Shown here: one piece after another, positions 43,478-56,670 of the stretch
Layout: the number at the start of each line of letters is the position of its first letter
Position numbering within the stretch: position 1 is the first letter of the stretch
Assembly (NCBI GenBank): GCA_004764695.1
Contig: SMSO01000006.1
Coordinates: forward strand, 224,359-288,358
Length of the DNA stretch: 64,000 bases
Source: Schizochytrium sp. TIO01
Taxonomy: Eukaryota > Sar > Bigyra > Thraustochytrida > Thraustochytriidae
Reading direction: 5' to 3'
Notes under the pieces: model-generated
What the model saw: the letters and a program-made list of their open reading frames with translations, nothing else
The model's database searches: none
What the model was told of the DNA's origin: nothing
Position numbers and translations under genes: made by a program

Positions 43478-45457
43478 GAACCGGCCAACTCGAGGCAAGC
43501 AACCACAAGAACGCCAGGCCCCGCCAGCTCGATCCAGCGGCCGAGGGCGCCAAAACAACGGCGAGAGCCACCCCTCCCTTCGATCTCCTCAAGTTCTCCT
43601 CCCCAGTCCTCATTGCCAATACCTTGAGTTCTACAGTTCGATAACCAGCTTCGTTTCTCCTCTGCTCAGTCAGCTCTTCCCTCCAAACAGAGCGCCTGAA
43701 AGAAAGCTGCGTCGTAGCAACAGCAAAGGCAGTGAACGAACGTAGCACACGCGAAGGACTGACTGACTACCTGCTACAGCTAGCGAAGTGAAGAGAAGCG
43801 GCGCGTGGCAACGGCTCAATAATTGGGTGGCTACCACCGAAGAAACTTCTTCGACTTGACTGACTGACGGAATGGTCACAAAGGGACACGCCAACGAGTG
43901 AACGGGAGCCATGATCGTCCAACAAGTGCGCTGAAGGTGAAGATCAGGCCCACGCCAATCGTTGGTTGCGCACCTCGTGCTTGAACTTGATTCAGCCCGG
44001 AATTGGCTGCTTCGAGCACAGGCCAAGAAATTGCACTTGAGAGCGCCTTCAAGTTGAATGAACTTCGGCAAAGCCGGCAGCATGACCAGCCAGAGTTTGC
44101 TGGGGATGTGCGGCACGTTTTACACAGGAGCAGTTGCTGCTCTTTAGGTTGGCTCTTCTCGTACCTGGGAAGCGCGTACTTGGAGGGATCAATGGAAAAG
44201 AGCCTGCGTACCACAGAAAGTTAAACAGGAGCGACGACTCACGCTTAGATAACTTAACTTAGTAAGGATTTGGGAGCGGAAACTGTAGAAATGGGTGGTT
44301 CTGTCTCTCTGTGAGGTAAGCCTCAGATAACCACTTGTACCTATGGAGGTGTTGAGGTCTTTCATGACAAGTAAGGGCCAGTGGTTCTGATTATGCTACA
44401 AGTGTATGAGGTTATATGGCTGAATTGAAAGTTGTCCTTACGTTTATTAGTTATTGTAATAAACGTCTCTAGAGAAGTGAAAATCAAAGAATCGAACACT
44501 GACCACGGAGGAAGAAACCAGAAGAAAAACGTGTGGTCAGCACTACAGTGAAGCAAGCACCAACGATATTGCTGATAGGTAGTAGCACTCGCCGTGTGGA
44601 TGTAGGGTCTTTCAAAAGCTATCGAAGAGAATACTTTGCACCAGGAGGCATACACAACTCACTCTGCCCCTCTCTCCCACAACTATTCACCCGCTCAATT
44701 GAGTTAGCACGATGCGCGAAGACACTCAAGAAGGGCAACATTCTACCAGTCGAGACACTAGCCCTCGCTTGCAAGCTTCTGGCCCTTTCATCAAACTTTT
44801 GTGGAAGGGAAATCGCGCCAACGACGCAATAGATGGTATTGAGTACAATCACCAGCAGAGAAACTAGACCCCTGATAAGGTGGCAACAACTGAGCACCCA
44901 CCAGCAACCCCAGATATATCAATTCACGAGGAGCAACTCAACGGGAAGCGAACGCGTTAATTTCGCAAGTATGAATCTCCAGGTCAATAATTAAGTCTGC
45001 AAATTCAGTGCTTGGGATCGTGACATCATCTTCACCGCTAGGTTTGCGTCGGAGATGCACGGGTCCACGAAGTTACGATTGAGTTATTGACTACAACACA
45101 AAGCAAATCGGCTTCCCTAGAGGACGCTCTCTTCTGCAACGGTTTAGTGAAGTTACCAATCTTTTTACGAAGTCAAAACAATCGCTCAGCCCCTCTGATT
45201 ACTATAGGGGGTTAGGAAGACTAGTTTTGTGTTTAACATTCTTCAGTGCGATATCTAGTGACCTTCCGAGCAGCGTGTACAAAAGAGCCGCTAAGCACAA
45301 GTTATTTCCCTCTATCCATACTCATATCTGATTATCTGTCCCTTCGGTAGTTAGGTAGGTAGGCAACAATCAACTAGGATCACCTTTGACCTAGAAAATG
45401 ACGTTGTAGCGCCTTTTGAGATATACACTTTATTTGTTTCAAGCTCAGTTTGAGTGC

Positions 45458-45489
45458 ATCATTCGACCATGTTATCATTCGACCATGTT
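45458..45489. repeat. 16-bp direct repeat, two copies
   Basis: ATCATTCGACCATGTT occurs twice without a gap, in the 3' flank of the reductase-like gene. Confidence 0.8.
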
Positions 45490-45744
45490 AGGTTCAAGCT
45501 ACACGGAGTCGGTGCTCGCTGGTATTTCACTCTAATCTAGAGTGACAAAGCAGTACGCAAGGTAGAAACTCCAAACCAAATGTCAACGAGAAACCAAGGA
45601 CCCATTATAGGAAGACAGAACATGAGATTTGGTTATACATGTTAAGGGGGTAGTGAGATAAAGAAAAGAAAGGAACAGGCATGTTTTTTTTTTTAATGTT
45701 TTGCAAGAACGTGACTTGTTTTACTGTGATTTGTTTTCATTCAT

Positions 45745-46932
45745 TCAGAGGATAATTACACGAGAAGGATCAGTGCATCCGAGCTGACCCAGGACGCCAC
45801 CAATGGATTTAGGCCGAAGGGTTTTGGAACCCGTGAGGTGGTGCACAAAACCAGGAGGACCGCAAACCACAATCTTGGCATGCGGGTCCAAGAGGGTAGC
45901 CCCAAGCTGGTCTGCAAGCATATCTGCAGACATTCGGCCAACGCCTTGATCCCATTTTGCTGGGACCTCGCGCGTTAGAGTCCGAAAAACAGTCAGCTCC
46001 TCAGGGTATTCCGCAACGAGGCGGTCGAGCTCGCGAATGTAAAACATGTCTTCCATAGTCTTGTCGCTTGAGAGAATCTTGATACGGGGACGCGATACGA
46101 TGGGTACCTCGGCACATTCCTCCACAACCTCCTCAACCAGCGTTGCGGAGTCATTTTCAGAGCTTCCGGAAGGAGACTCCTTCGAGGACTTTGCAGCTTC
46201 GGCAACAGGTGCAACATCGAGAGAGGGGTCATGCTGGAGCATTGTGCGAACCAACTGAATACCGGCTGTGAGACCTGACCCAGCCGACAAAACTACAATC
46301 GTACTGCACGCATGCGGGTTGACCTTGGCGTGAACTCGTGGCTGAGCGTGAAGCGAAACTTCTACAAATTCACCCTGTTTTCGAGCGGCCAGGTAGCGAC
46401 CGGTGTCCCCATCAGGGTACGGGTATGTCTTGACAATAATGTCCATATGTCCTTTGCGGTCAAGAGGTTGCAGCGGGATGTAGGACCTCAACAAGCGCTT
46501 TCCAAATGCGTACGACTCGTCAACATCAAAGCTGAGTGCACGAACATTCACAATATCCCCAAACTCGTACGGATACTGCTTAGTGCCCTCTGGCAGTTTG
46601 AACCTCACAATTCGCGTGTGCAAACCCAGCGGCTTGTTGCGAAGGATCTCCAGCTTTACAAACGGCTCGCCTGCCAGTGCTGCCACACGCTCTGCCGCCT
46701 CCAGCCGCCGCTGCTTAGGTGCTTCGTCGTTCTCGAGCTCGCGCTGCTCGAATGAAGCGCCATTTTCGGTGCTGGCGTTTTCATTCGAGATCCGGGGCTC
46801 AGAAGGGGTAAACTCGCACTTTGCGTCTCGTCGCAAACCGTTTCCGAACCGCTCTTGTGCAGAAAGCACCCCGGCCGTGGCCAAAGCGGTCAGCACCGCC
46901 ATGGCTCTTGGCCGCGCCCAGGCCGGTGTCAT
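45745..46932 (-). CDS. Cytochrome b5 reductase-like FAD/NAD(P)H flavoprotein
   Basis: This 395-residue protein has the ferredoxin-NADP reductase fold. A beta-barrel domain spans about 90-205, with RSYIPL (149-154) matching the FAD-binding RxY[ST] motif and GDTGRYLAARKQGEFVEV (175-192) matching the second flavin segment. A nucleotide domain starts at SAGSGLTAGIQ (216-226), where family members have GGTGITP, and holds the CGPP motif (357-360). The C-terminus (LGQLGCTDPSRVIIL) resembles the family's closing strand, though without the usual terminal Phe. The N-terminus has a hydrophobic stretch (10-25) and then a charged low-complexity linker (40-85), suggesting a membrane anchor or organelle import. 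A serine and acid-rich insertion (about 240-278) interrupts the nucleotide domain. It probably moves electrons from NAD(P)H to cytochrome b5 or a similar acceptor. The acceptor is unknown. Confidence 0.85.
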   Translation of the reverse strand: MTPAWARPRAMAVLTALATAGVLSAQERFGNGLRRDAKCEFTPSEPRISNENASTENGASFEQRELENDEAPKQRRLEAAERVAALAGEPFVKLEILRNKPLGLHTRIVRFKLPEGTKQYPYEFGDIVNVRALSFDVDESYAFGKRLLRSYIPLQPLDRKGHMDIIVKTYPYPDGDTGRYLAARKQGEFVEVSLHAQPRVHAKVNPHACSTIVVLSAGSGLTAGIQLVRTMLQHDPSLDVAPVAEAAKSSKESPSGSSENDSATLVEEVVEECAEVPIVSRPRIKILSSDKTMEDMFYIRELDRLVAEYPEELTVFRTLTREVPAKWDQGVGRMSADMLADQLGATLLDPHAKIVVCGPPGFVHHLTGSKTLRPKSIGGVLGQLGCTDPSRVIIL

Positions 46933-49900
46933 GGTCGCTCTACACTCAAAGTTTGGGGCTGAGAGGCTAGCGATATATGTCTGGCGCCGCTCAGCTCAAG
47001 CAGTAGGGCCTTGTCTCGTCGGGCAGGAACGCCACTGCAGGATCAGAACTGCGTTTGGTTAAAGATATGTATGTCTGTTGTTTGCTTGGGTTTGCTTATT
47101 GTTGTATAAGTAGTTGGTAGAAGGAGCTCACTACTAAAAGCTCGTACTCGGGGCCGCTGAGCAATAGGACGTGCTAAACGACTCCTATGGCGACGAGTCC
47201 AGTGTCGAGAATGCGGTTAAGATGGGGCCAATTTTATAAATTATTGAGCTCCGCTTACGCTAATTTGGAGGACAAAGAACGTAGATCAGTGCTGCGAAGG
47301 AACTTTGACGGGCTGTCAAGAGAAGAACAAAATCTTGAAAGACTAGACAAGTAAGAATTGTGCTAGAAAGAGGGAAGCGTGCTTTGATGGTTGCGGATGA
47401 CCTCGTAAGAGTGTGAATGAACCTTTGAAGTACTAATGCAAACAATAACTTTCGTGTGGTTGTGAGGGTATTTATTTGTGGTGAATTTGATGTATAAAAA
47501 TTGAATAGGGAAACCGTGTTGGCAGAATGGCTGGACACCTGCTAGCTCGCTGCTCTGTGAAATTAGAAGACTCATTACAAAATACAAGAAACCCCTTCTT
47601 TAAGGCATGCAAAGTTGCCGTGTATCCGTACAAAGTAAGAATTATAGTATCATTGTCCTCGCTATCTATGAAGTAGCCATACTTTGATCTAGAAAATAAA
47701 CCCCAAAGGGAAATGTAATCCCTGTTAATTTATGAAAAGTGAAAGACTAATGCCCAGACAGTTCCTGAGTGGTTAGACTCTTACATAGATCTTTGATATG
47801 AGCGTTAGCTACACTCTATCAGATCCTTATGGGCATGACCCAAACACATGTCAGGCTTTGGCAGCCATCAGTAAAAGAGCATATGCATTTCCTCCATGTA
47901 ACTTAGCCTCCTTAGGCTTACAATATATTGTCCAAGGCTCTTGCTTTACAATATCTAAAAGCTCGTTCGACCCATATACTTAATAACCATGCATTCCTCC
48001 AATACTCGCCTCCCTAGACTCTGGAGGATTGACACCTAGTTCAAAAACCTCCACATGCCCTTCTCCCATTCATCATCTGTTTTTTACGCTTTATCCAGAA
48101 GAATCATTTTTTTTAATTTTAAGATTTATATGTCAAGAGCGCGCAACAAGAAAAGAACCAATTCTCATTACCTTGTTTAGAAGGGTCAAACTATGGAGCT
48201 CGTGTTCATTTTTTGCGACCGCGTAGACGAAGGATAGACATTCATGGAAATTCGGAGTGGATGTAGTGCATAAAACGTAATGCAATCGTGACAAAACTAC
48301 TGCAAAACATGGCGCAATGGAAGCTCTACAGTAGTCGAGTTGACGACCCATTTGAGCCAAAAGTATTCGGGTTTTAACATAATGACTATGAGTTGAGGAC
48401 ATAACTTGAGTTATGGACAAACCTGCGTAAGCCCAGATATGATGATATACATATAAATATATATACATAGAGCAGCAATAGAACCTGAAAAATGGTTATT
48501 GATACCCATGTATATAAACGCATGTTGCTTAGTTTTCTTACACAACCTCTGTTGCCAAAGAAGATAACCTGTTTGGAGCAATTAAGATTTTGCTGTATGC
48601 AGAACTAAAAGTTCTTTGGAAAAGGTAACTCAATAATGAATTAAATGCAGAGTTATTTAAGTTGCAACAGACTTGATCTGCTCTAGTTCCTGATTTTCTC
48701 AAATTTTGCTGGCATCAATATTTCAATTCTGCTAATGGTATTCTCTTTTGGTATTCCTACTCCTTCAAAATTGTTTACTCATGTAACATGGTGTATGAGC
48801 TCTAGTCCGTGAGGTTGAGAAATAGTTTCAGTTGCGTGTGCGATGGTTAGGTTTGTAGGGCGCTCTTTAGTCCCATTAAAGGCATAAATGTAAAGTCCAG
48901 TCTTGTCAGAGCTAGATAGATGACCTGTCATAGGTTTGTGTGGCCTCGTTTCTGCGTCTGTTTTGCCTTTGTTGAGTCAGCGAGCGCGGTGGTGGCATGA
49001 TGCAAGATCCATTTGAACAACACTGTTGTACACGCGCTCACGAAAAGGGGCTCTTCGAAGGGACATAGTTTTCCAGCAATAATAAGGAAAGCTCCTCGAA
49101 TTCTTCAGGTCATAGCAAAAATACTTCCTCTCATGGATTTTCTCATAAGGATAACCGTAACTGACGAGGATATCGGAGACGCTTGGCTAGTTCCTTTGAA
49201 TTCGAGCCATTCTTTACCTGAGGTATGTGGCGATCATTACGATGCAGTCAGTAGTTTGATTAGCGAGATGCACAGCCATATGGTTACTTTAAATATTCTA
49301 AAACTTAAAGCTTCTTTGATGTTTTTAAAACGAGACAACCCACGTAATACCATTTACAAAAAAAAAACGAACTTGACCTCCAATCGGACCACAAACACTT
49401 GTCAAGGCTCTACTGCTTTTGGGTTGAGACCACCCAACGCTTCGCTCAGACTGGCTGGAGACGGGGTCTCCAGATCATACTCGTCAATTCAAGTCTTCCA
49501 GCTTGGTTGATACAGTATGACGTGCCAATTTAATCACCTTTAAGACCTTTGCGAACAATTATTGAGGCGTGATTTTTCTCAAGCTCAACAAATCTATTCA
49601 GAAAAGCAGCGATATTCGGTGACCGGAATTAGGCATCAACACTTTCGTATCAACCAGCTGATACTTTGAATTGAGGACGAAGCTGGTGCACATTGGGCAA
49701 ACGTTTTATTAACTCACGGTATTAGCTAAGTTCGAATCGAAACTGTTCACATTCAGTATTTAACATTATAGATCATCAAGCAACTCTAACGATGGCGAGA
49801 AATTTTGACTTGAAAACAGTATCTTCAGATGCTGCAAACAGTCCAACAATCTTCATTAGTCGCTAATACCCTACCCCGAACATAAAACACGAGTGAAGAA

Positions 49901-52800
49901 TTTCAACATATCGTGTGGCATGGACTCATCGGTACGACTCGCTGCAGCTTTACCTTGCTGAATCTACACTGGACAAAGAATTGACATTGATAAGGAAATT
50001 GCGGACTTTCTCAGAACTACAGAAGAAACTTAGTATTCGACAATTAGAAAAATAAAAAAAGAAAGGAAAGTGAGGAGATAGGATGACTTCGAGATCAAGG
50101 CGATCTTCCAGCCAGCAAAGGAAAGAGAATAACAGCAGAACCCTCTGCTGAAAGGTGATACTGATTAGCTTGAGGTTGGGTGTAAAGATGAAGGCTTTAA
50201 GAAGGAAAATTTACGAGTTAGCGAACTGCTGTCCTGGAGAATGAATTCCAGGACAGATGGATTCATGTAGTAATTAGGGAGATTAAGACATCTTGAATGT
50301 GGTTAGAGATAATCGATGGGGTTAGGTTAATCCAACTTCTCCAACCATCGATTCAAGTTACATCATGCTTGGTAAGTAATGTGTATTCACACTGCTAGTT
50401 CTTGGCTTCGGTAGCCACATGAGCCTGGCTGCCTATTCTTGCTCTATTGTAAACCCTATTTCTACTGGGTTTTACAAAGGGACACCAAAAACTCTAGCAA
50501 TGTCTTGTCTACTAGTTCCTTCGAATGGAGATCTCAGCACCCTCTTCACAGCCGAGATGTTTCAAATTCGGGTCTATCTGATGATAGATCTAACAGCGAA
50601 GCAGCAACTAGAACTAAGCGAGAGAAACTTTACTTATAAAGCTGCTTCCTTTAAATGTTGGCAACGTGCATTTCTTTAAGCTAATGTTGTTGGTGTTTGA
50701 TGAAGCAAGCCCAATGTCATGTGTCAGCTTGTACTGACTGACCAGCTTATATGCTTGAAAGAAGACGAAGAGTAAATTGCAATGGACTTGCCTTTCTTTG
50801 TAATCAAGTATTCTTAAGTCTTGCCCAAATCTTTTTCAAAGCATTGAAGAGTACAGACTCTTTTCAGTGTGTTGCTGCTCACTTTTCATAGAAGGTTCTC
50901 TGGATTGGAAGCTCTCTCCGAATCAGACAGTCTAGTTGCCCTTGAATATAGGGCGTGTGTTTTGGCGGACTCTGTAGCCACTGCAGCATCTCGCAGGACG
51001 AAATTCGATGAGTTCGGATAATGCTCGTATTGAACAGAGTGTTTGAAAGATTTAGTTCTTTGTCCAGGAAATCGAGCACAGCTTAGTTAACATTTAATAC
51101 AAACAGACTCTTTTAATGTATGCTACCCCAGCTTGAGTTTTTTTAAAGTAGTTTTGGGTTCAGGTCCCTACTTGTCAGAGGAGTTAATATAAGAAGAATC
51201 GTGCTTCTAATTCCCTTAGTTTCACATATAGCCAAGTTTCACAACCCTTTCCATGTGTTGGACCAGGCTACTCAAGTCCTCTAGTTTCGCAAAGCTTTAT
51301 CTTCGGACTTAGTTGGGGCGTACTTCTCAGTGGCGCAGCTCCTCATTGTGCAAGGCTTATAGCAGTGAAATTTAGCACTTGGAATCACTGCATGGGCAAC
51401 GCTGAGGTTATTTACAGTCGACAGATTAACGCTACAAAGCTTAATTCTACCTGTGTAGCTCTATATCCTGTCTCAATTTTGGGTTGTACCATACATACAC
51501 TCCGCCTAAATCAGCTCAGTATGCCAGAGAAAGTCTCTATCAATTTGAAACATACAAAGAATCTCAGAAAAACAAAATACAGATAGGAAGCCTATGAGTA
51601 CTTCTTGGATTTGCGAAAAGATGCATCGTTTAGACACAGAAGTAGGGACTTTCTCTTTTCTTAAGATTCTAAGGAGAACAATGTACACGCAGGACACTTC
51701 TACAAGCCAATCTGAATTTTGCGAGGACGCATAGAATATAGTGATTCCAGATCTTGTGAAAAAAGTATTTGACAAGACACAGTGTCAAACACTTATGCAA
51801 AATACACAACGCAGGTAAGAAACCAAACGTAGCAAATGTATTCTGTGCTGTGCGAATTGTAAACGTAATACTGAGCACTCTTTTCGTAAACCGAGGTAGA
51901 CAGCCCAGACATGTTTAGGATGTATGACTTCACCAGCATATACTATTGTCTTTGCAATGTTTCCATGATGAGGTGTTGGTTTCTGCAATCGACATTGCAA
52001 CGCAACACTTCAATTGCATCATTTCTCAAAGCAAGCCAACAAAAGCCAAAAAGATCTTCATCAAAATCGAAAGATTTCAAACTGCGTAAGATGATCAGTA
52101 GCCACAAAAGTTGACATGTTTGTAAGAGTGAGATTTGTCGCTGGATTTTGAGTCGGCGCTGCTGCGCTCTGTGAAGCCATTTCAGTGATTATGAGTGCCT
52201 TTGATCCTCAGCAAACAACTTCCGTGAACGATCGCGGAGCTACCCAGCTTTGCATCATATTAAAAAGTAAAAATAACAAAAAAAAGGTAGAAAGCGCGAG
52301 CGATTGATACATTCGTTTTTGATTTTGCTTAGTGGCATGCTTTGATACGTTCTTTTGGATATGAATAATGCGAAATGTATTATGATTTTGGGGAGCCCGA
52401 AAGATCACCATTCCAGTGTCACAAAATCACGTCAGTCACAATCACAATACATCACACCTCTGCTTGCCATCCATCTCGATCATGAGTAGAGGTTGCCACG
52501 TAAACTAGCCAGTAAAGGTAGGCTGGTTGGTTGAGTTCCTCAGGGTAGACTACGTATCGCGCGTGGGCATCGTTGGCACGTCCCTTGACGGTCTCCTGTG
52601 TCGGATTTTTTATTTCCAAACCTGGGGTCATGCCTCTATCGATGCCATGTATTACCCATGCATTAAAAGGCGTCAATATCTGCGCTGTGCTTTGGACTGC
52701 CTTTACACCGCACTGCTGCCAATGCACCGCACTACAGCATCGTACTAGGTAGAACCAGCTGCACAAGCACGCCCTCACTCACTTGAAGAACTAACTTGTA
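46933..52800. other. AT-rich gene desert, 5.9 kb
   Basis: Unlike its flanks this stretch has few microsatellites. Open frames are short and scattered in all frames. The largest (49013-49510) begins with TTG, and I see no domain in it. The look is of long-decayed sequence or plain spacer. No terminal repeats, integrase or reverse-transcriptase motif could be seen. Confidence 0.45.
46970..46979 (-). promoter_or_regulatory. Possible TATA element for the reductase-like gene
   Basis: The minus strand carries CATATATCG about 40 bases before the ATG at 46932. The match is short and could be chance. Confidence 0.25.
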
Positions 52801-53391
52801 CCTTGTCCACAACTTGAGGAACCGCCTCGTAGGTAGGCAGGCAGTAGGAGGAAGTGCCTCAAGAGAGAGTAAGGAACCTATTGATAAATTGAGGGATGAT
52901 AATCATCCGAGTCATCCGTAATTTCCAACAGCATCATCATCACTGCCTGCGAATGCATCATCGATCGCGTCATCATCACAGGCACCCATCATCATCCTCA
53001 CCATCATTATCATCACCACCTCACAATTTCCTTCCTCAGGCTTTTCGTTCTATAAATCACACCCAGCCTGGCTTGGGCTTGCACGAGTGAGCGTGCTCCA
53101 CTGCCGTGCTCACGCCACGGCATCTATCGCTTGGCCATGCACAACATCATCGCTCCTTTGTCTGCACCTATAGCTAGCTAGCTGCTGCGTCTGCGCCGCC
53201 ACAGTCTCCATCATCGTCCTTTATTCCCTTTTAGGACAGCGTCTTAAAATACTGAAGGCGCATACTCCAAGCCAGCCAGGCCTCCTACCCTAAACCTTAG
53301 GACATCCACAGTACTCACCTTTCAAGCTCAGCAACAGCAGCGCACTCCTACAGTTAACGCTAGCCGCGGGGACTGGGAAGAAAGGCGGAGA

Positions 53392-53420
53392 AACTAACTA
53401 ACTAACTAACTAACTAACGA
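53392..53420. repeat. (AACT)n microsatellite
   Basis: About seven AACT units. Confidence 0.88.
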
Positions 53421-53742
53421 ACTGGAGGTCTGTCTGTGTGCTGGGAACGGGCCATCGCGAGGAACCCAAGCAGCAAGAGCGGCCAATCAATGCGAGGCAG
53501 GCAGCTGGTCGTCCTCCCAGGCACGCCTGCTGCCCATCATCCGCACGCCTGCGTGTCGGTCGTCTCGCGATGCTGCCCGATTCTTGCGGTTGGAGAATGG
53601 ATGAATGATAAGTGAATGAATGAAGGATGAATAAAATACGAGGCACCTCTGTATTTTATTCAAGAGTCTTTTGCTACCCTGTTGAAAATTCAATTTCAAA
53701 AATACCTTCTTCAAAGCCTCTCTTCCTCCCTGCGACCCTATA

Positions 53743-53840
53743 ACACAACAAATACAATGCAATGCAATGCAACAAATACAATGCAACACAACAAATACAA
53801 TGCAACAAATACAATGCAACACATACTGCACATACTGCAC
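53743..53840. repeat. Complex tandem array of ACAAATACAATGCA units
   Basis: Imperfect units combining ACAA, ATAC and ATGCA words, repeated about six times over 98 bases. Confidence 0.85.
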
Positions 53841-53860
53841 ATTGGAAAGGTTAATAAGTT

Positions 53861-53930
53861 AAAGAAAGAAAGAAAGAAAGAAGTTTAAAAAAGAGTCCTC
53901 TCTGATCATATACATACATACATACATACA
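53861..53930. repeat. (AAAG)n and (CATA)n microsatellites
   Basis: AAAG units at 53861-53883 and CATA units at 53908-53930. Confidence 0.85.
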
Positions 53931-54057
53931 CGAACATTACTGCGCATAACATACATACATTACATGGACAATGTGCTCTCTCGCGGAGAGAGGGAACAAA
54001 TAGGGGCAGGATCGGGAGAGAACCGCCGGCTTCTCGGGCGCTCTGCCTCTGCCTCCT

Positions 54058-54113
54058 GCCTGCCTGCCTGACTCGAGGCCTGCCTGCCTGCCTGACTCGA
54101 GGCCTGCCTGGAG
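54058..54113. repeat. 20-24 bp minisatellite with CTCGAG end
   Basis: Two full units of repeated GCCT followed by GACTCGAG, and a third shortened unit. The second unit has one extra CCTG. Confidence 0.8.
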
Positions 54114-54730
54114 GCCTGCGCCAGGCCGCTCCTCCCGCCCTGCGGGCCTGCGCTCGCCCTGCGCTGCGCTGCGGCGCTCCGGGTTCTGGTTCTGGGCCGC
54201 GCAGATTAGATTTGCTTTGGTTTGCTTTGGTTTGATTTTTCAAAATTCGCCGGCGAATTAAATACGCCTGCGGGTGCGAATTAAATACGCCCTGTGTGCA
54301 TTAAAATACGCCCTGCTCGTCGACCGCGGAAGCCTCCGTTGCCGCCAAAAAGCCGCGGGCGAACGGGAGTTTAGCTGCTGCTCAGGCGCAGAGCGACTCC
54401 GTTGCACTCGGCCTGGGACGAGCGAATCTCGCGCGAGAGGGTGATTGAGCTGCGGATGAATGTCACAATAGGTAAGAGATCAGAGAAAGATCAAATCCAA
54501 CAAAATCAGCGCAGTTGGTTTTACTTTCTTTTTACTTTACTTTAACATTAGTTATCTTTCTTTCGATCATTGCGAACTTACTTAGTGGTTGAATGGCGTG
54601 GTTTTTGAGGGTTCGGAATACAGTGACTTATAGCCCCTTACAAGTGGAGTTTACGACGCTCTTGCAAGTGAAGTATACCACTGCGCAAGTAGAGCACTAG
54701 CTTCACAAGTCAACTATCGCGCCAGCGGCC

Positions 54731-54774
54731 CTTTTTTCTTTCTTTCTTTCTTTCAATCTTTCAATCTTTTAATC
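54731..54774. repeat. (CTTT)n with CAATCTTT units
   Basis: T-rich tract and CTTT units followed by CAATCTTT repeats. Confidence 0.8.
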
Positions 54775-55091
54775 TGGCAAAAACGGAGCATTAATTGTTC
54801 CCTCTTTTACTTACTTATTCTGTATATTTGTGCATTTATCGTGGGCAAATGAACTTGAATCTTAGGTATAAAAGGGTAAAATTAGATACAAATAAAATAA
54901 AAAACCGCGACTAATTCATTCATTCGTGCGATTGACCACGACAGGAATCCTCATCAATCTCATCTCAAAAGGCCGCCCCAAAAGCAGTCTGCGGAGGTCC
55001 GCAGACCATATCGATTGCCGGAAAGTCATGCTACAAAATGCGCTGCGGCAGGTTCAAGAAGCAATCTGCTCATGAGTGAATCAGGAAACGA

Positions 55092-55188
55092 ATGATTGAT
55101 TGAATGAATCAATGAATCAATGAATCAATGAACGTATTGCATCGTTTGCTCTGCTTTGCTTTGCTTTGCTTTGCAAATAAATAAATAA
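55092..55188. repeat. (AATGAATC)n, (TTTGC)n and (AAAT)n cluster
   Basis: Three neighbouring arrays: AATGAATC units at 55092-55131, TTTGC units at 55145-55173 and AAAT units to 55188. The same octamer recurs at 57667-57694. Confidence 0.88.
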
Positions 55189-55567
55189 AGAGAGAAAGAA
55201 ATAGAGAGATAGAGAGGCAGTAGGTACTGCTACAGAGGCAGATAGATTTGTGCGACTGCGCTAACTTTGTGCCGACACACTGCCGACGGCTGCCCCCCTG
55301 AGTGCCCTGCAAGATGCGTACAGAAGCGGGCAAAGGGGGGTAGCGAGGGAGTGAGGGAGAATAATGGACGCTCCGCGGGTGTATCTTTCGTGCGCATAGT
55401 ACACAGGACTGAATGAGTTTCTTAATGAAAACAAAAAGCAATCACAGAATGAGCAAGTTAATAAATTACTACCATCTGAAGAAAAGGAGAAAAGAAAAAA
55501 AGCATTCGGATATTTAAAAATGGGAGGTTCTATTGACAGATCTATCTGGTGATAAGGCGCCTACAAT

Positions 55568-55610
55568 TTAAATAAATAAATAAATAATTAAATAAATAAA
55601 TAAATAAAAA
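55568..55610. repeat. (AAAT)n microsatellite
   Basis: About ten AAAT units with one ATTA break. Confidence 0.9.
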
Positions 55611-56642
55611 GGTATTCTCTTCTTTGCAGATCATGATTTAATTATAAAACAATCTCCTCGCTTGCGATGAATAATCTTGCAGCCCTATACCGATTCGCTG
55701 ATTGCTGATGTGCAGGCGCGGTAGTTTTGGTATGTGACACAGGGCCGACGCCTGTGAGGGCTCTGACTCATGGCTTCTGCGTGCTTTGCTTATGGCCTCC
55801 TCGTTTTCTTGAACGATGGAGCGAAACTTCAATTGGTTTGCCTGTGATCCAGCGAATGCTGCTTGCTTTCGGTGTGAGGCACCTCAGGCTGTGGGCCAGT
55901 GGCCCGTAGAGGGGAGAGCTCCGACAAACAGCAAAGATTCGTCACAGACTTATGAGAGCACTGTCGAAAGAAAGGACATGGGGTTCTCCTCCACCTCTCC
56001 TCACTGTGTTTCGAGGAGGCAGTGGAGGAACCAAACTTAACGCCCCATCAGAGACAGACATGTGCAGTGGGGATAGAGGGGATTATAGGCAGTTGTCCAC
56101 CATAATTGCTCTTGCGCGGTTTCCACAGCTTTCTGTGTGCCCAAATCACTGCCAGATTTGTCACCGCTGCACTTCCTCCCTTATCCCACTTGCATTTTTG
56201 TATATCCTATTTGTGTCCACATTCTACAATAACTTATTTCTAAACTTACTATGACCCTTCGCTCTCCGTAACTGCACAATTCGCACTTTTGCTATAGCCC
56301 CCTTTCCCTTTTCCGCCAAGTGAGTTATACTTTTATTATCTACTTGTAGAACCCTTCGCAAGTGGGCCAAACCGGTATACCAAGTTCCCAATTTTGGCGG
56401 GCCTTGTAAGCAAACAAACAAACAAACAACCATAAAAAGGGAAAGAATCGCGGAAGCATCGATGATTTATTTTCCGCCATCGACCTTGTGAATCTCTGAA
56501 GCATCGATTGCTGCTTAAGCAGGTCTGTCGGAGCTGCCTCAGTCGCACCTCAACGCTTACTCGGCGAGCGTGATCTGTCAACAAACAAATCCCCAAAGTC
56601 CAACGATGGCAAACCAACTTTCGTTATTGTCTCTCTTTTGAT

Positions 56643-56670
56643 TAAAACTAAAAACTAAAAACTAAAAACA
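56643..56670. repeat. (AAAACTA)n heptamer array
   Basis: About four units. Confidence 0.8.

Larger units (their letters stand above)
35949..45744. other. Microsatellite-rich gene desert, 9.8 kb
   Basis: No frame here matches a known protein. The largest (41765-42325, 186 codons) is low-complexity. Most of the stretch from 36.0 to 43.5 kb is a mosaic of microsatellites and GC-rich unique sequence. From about 43.7 to 45.7 kb it becomes ordinary AT-rich spacer, with a 16-bp direct repeat at 45458-45489. Two 18-bp direct repeats abut at 42183-42218. The promoter of the ATP-grasp gene should lie at the left edge. I cannot exclude a short intron-split gene, but nothing supports one. Confidence 0.5.

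Noticed and set aside
49013-49510. 165-codon frame in the AT-rich desert
   Set aside because: Starts with TTG, its first ATG comes about 40 codons in, and no motif or neighbour supports it.
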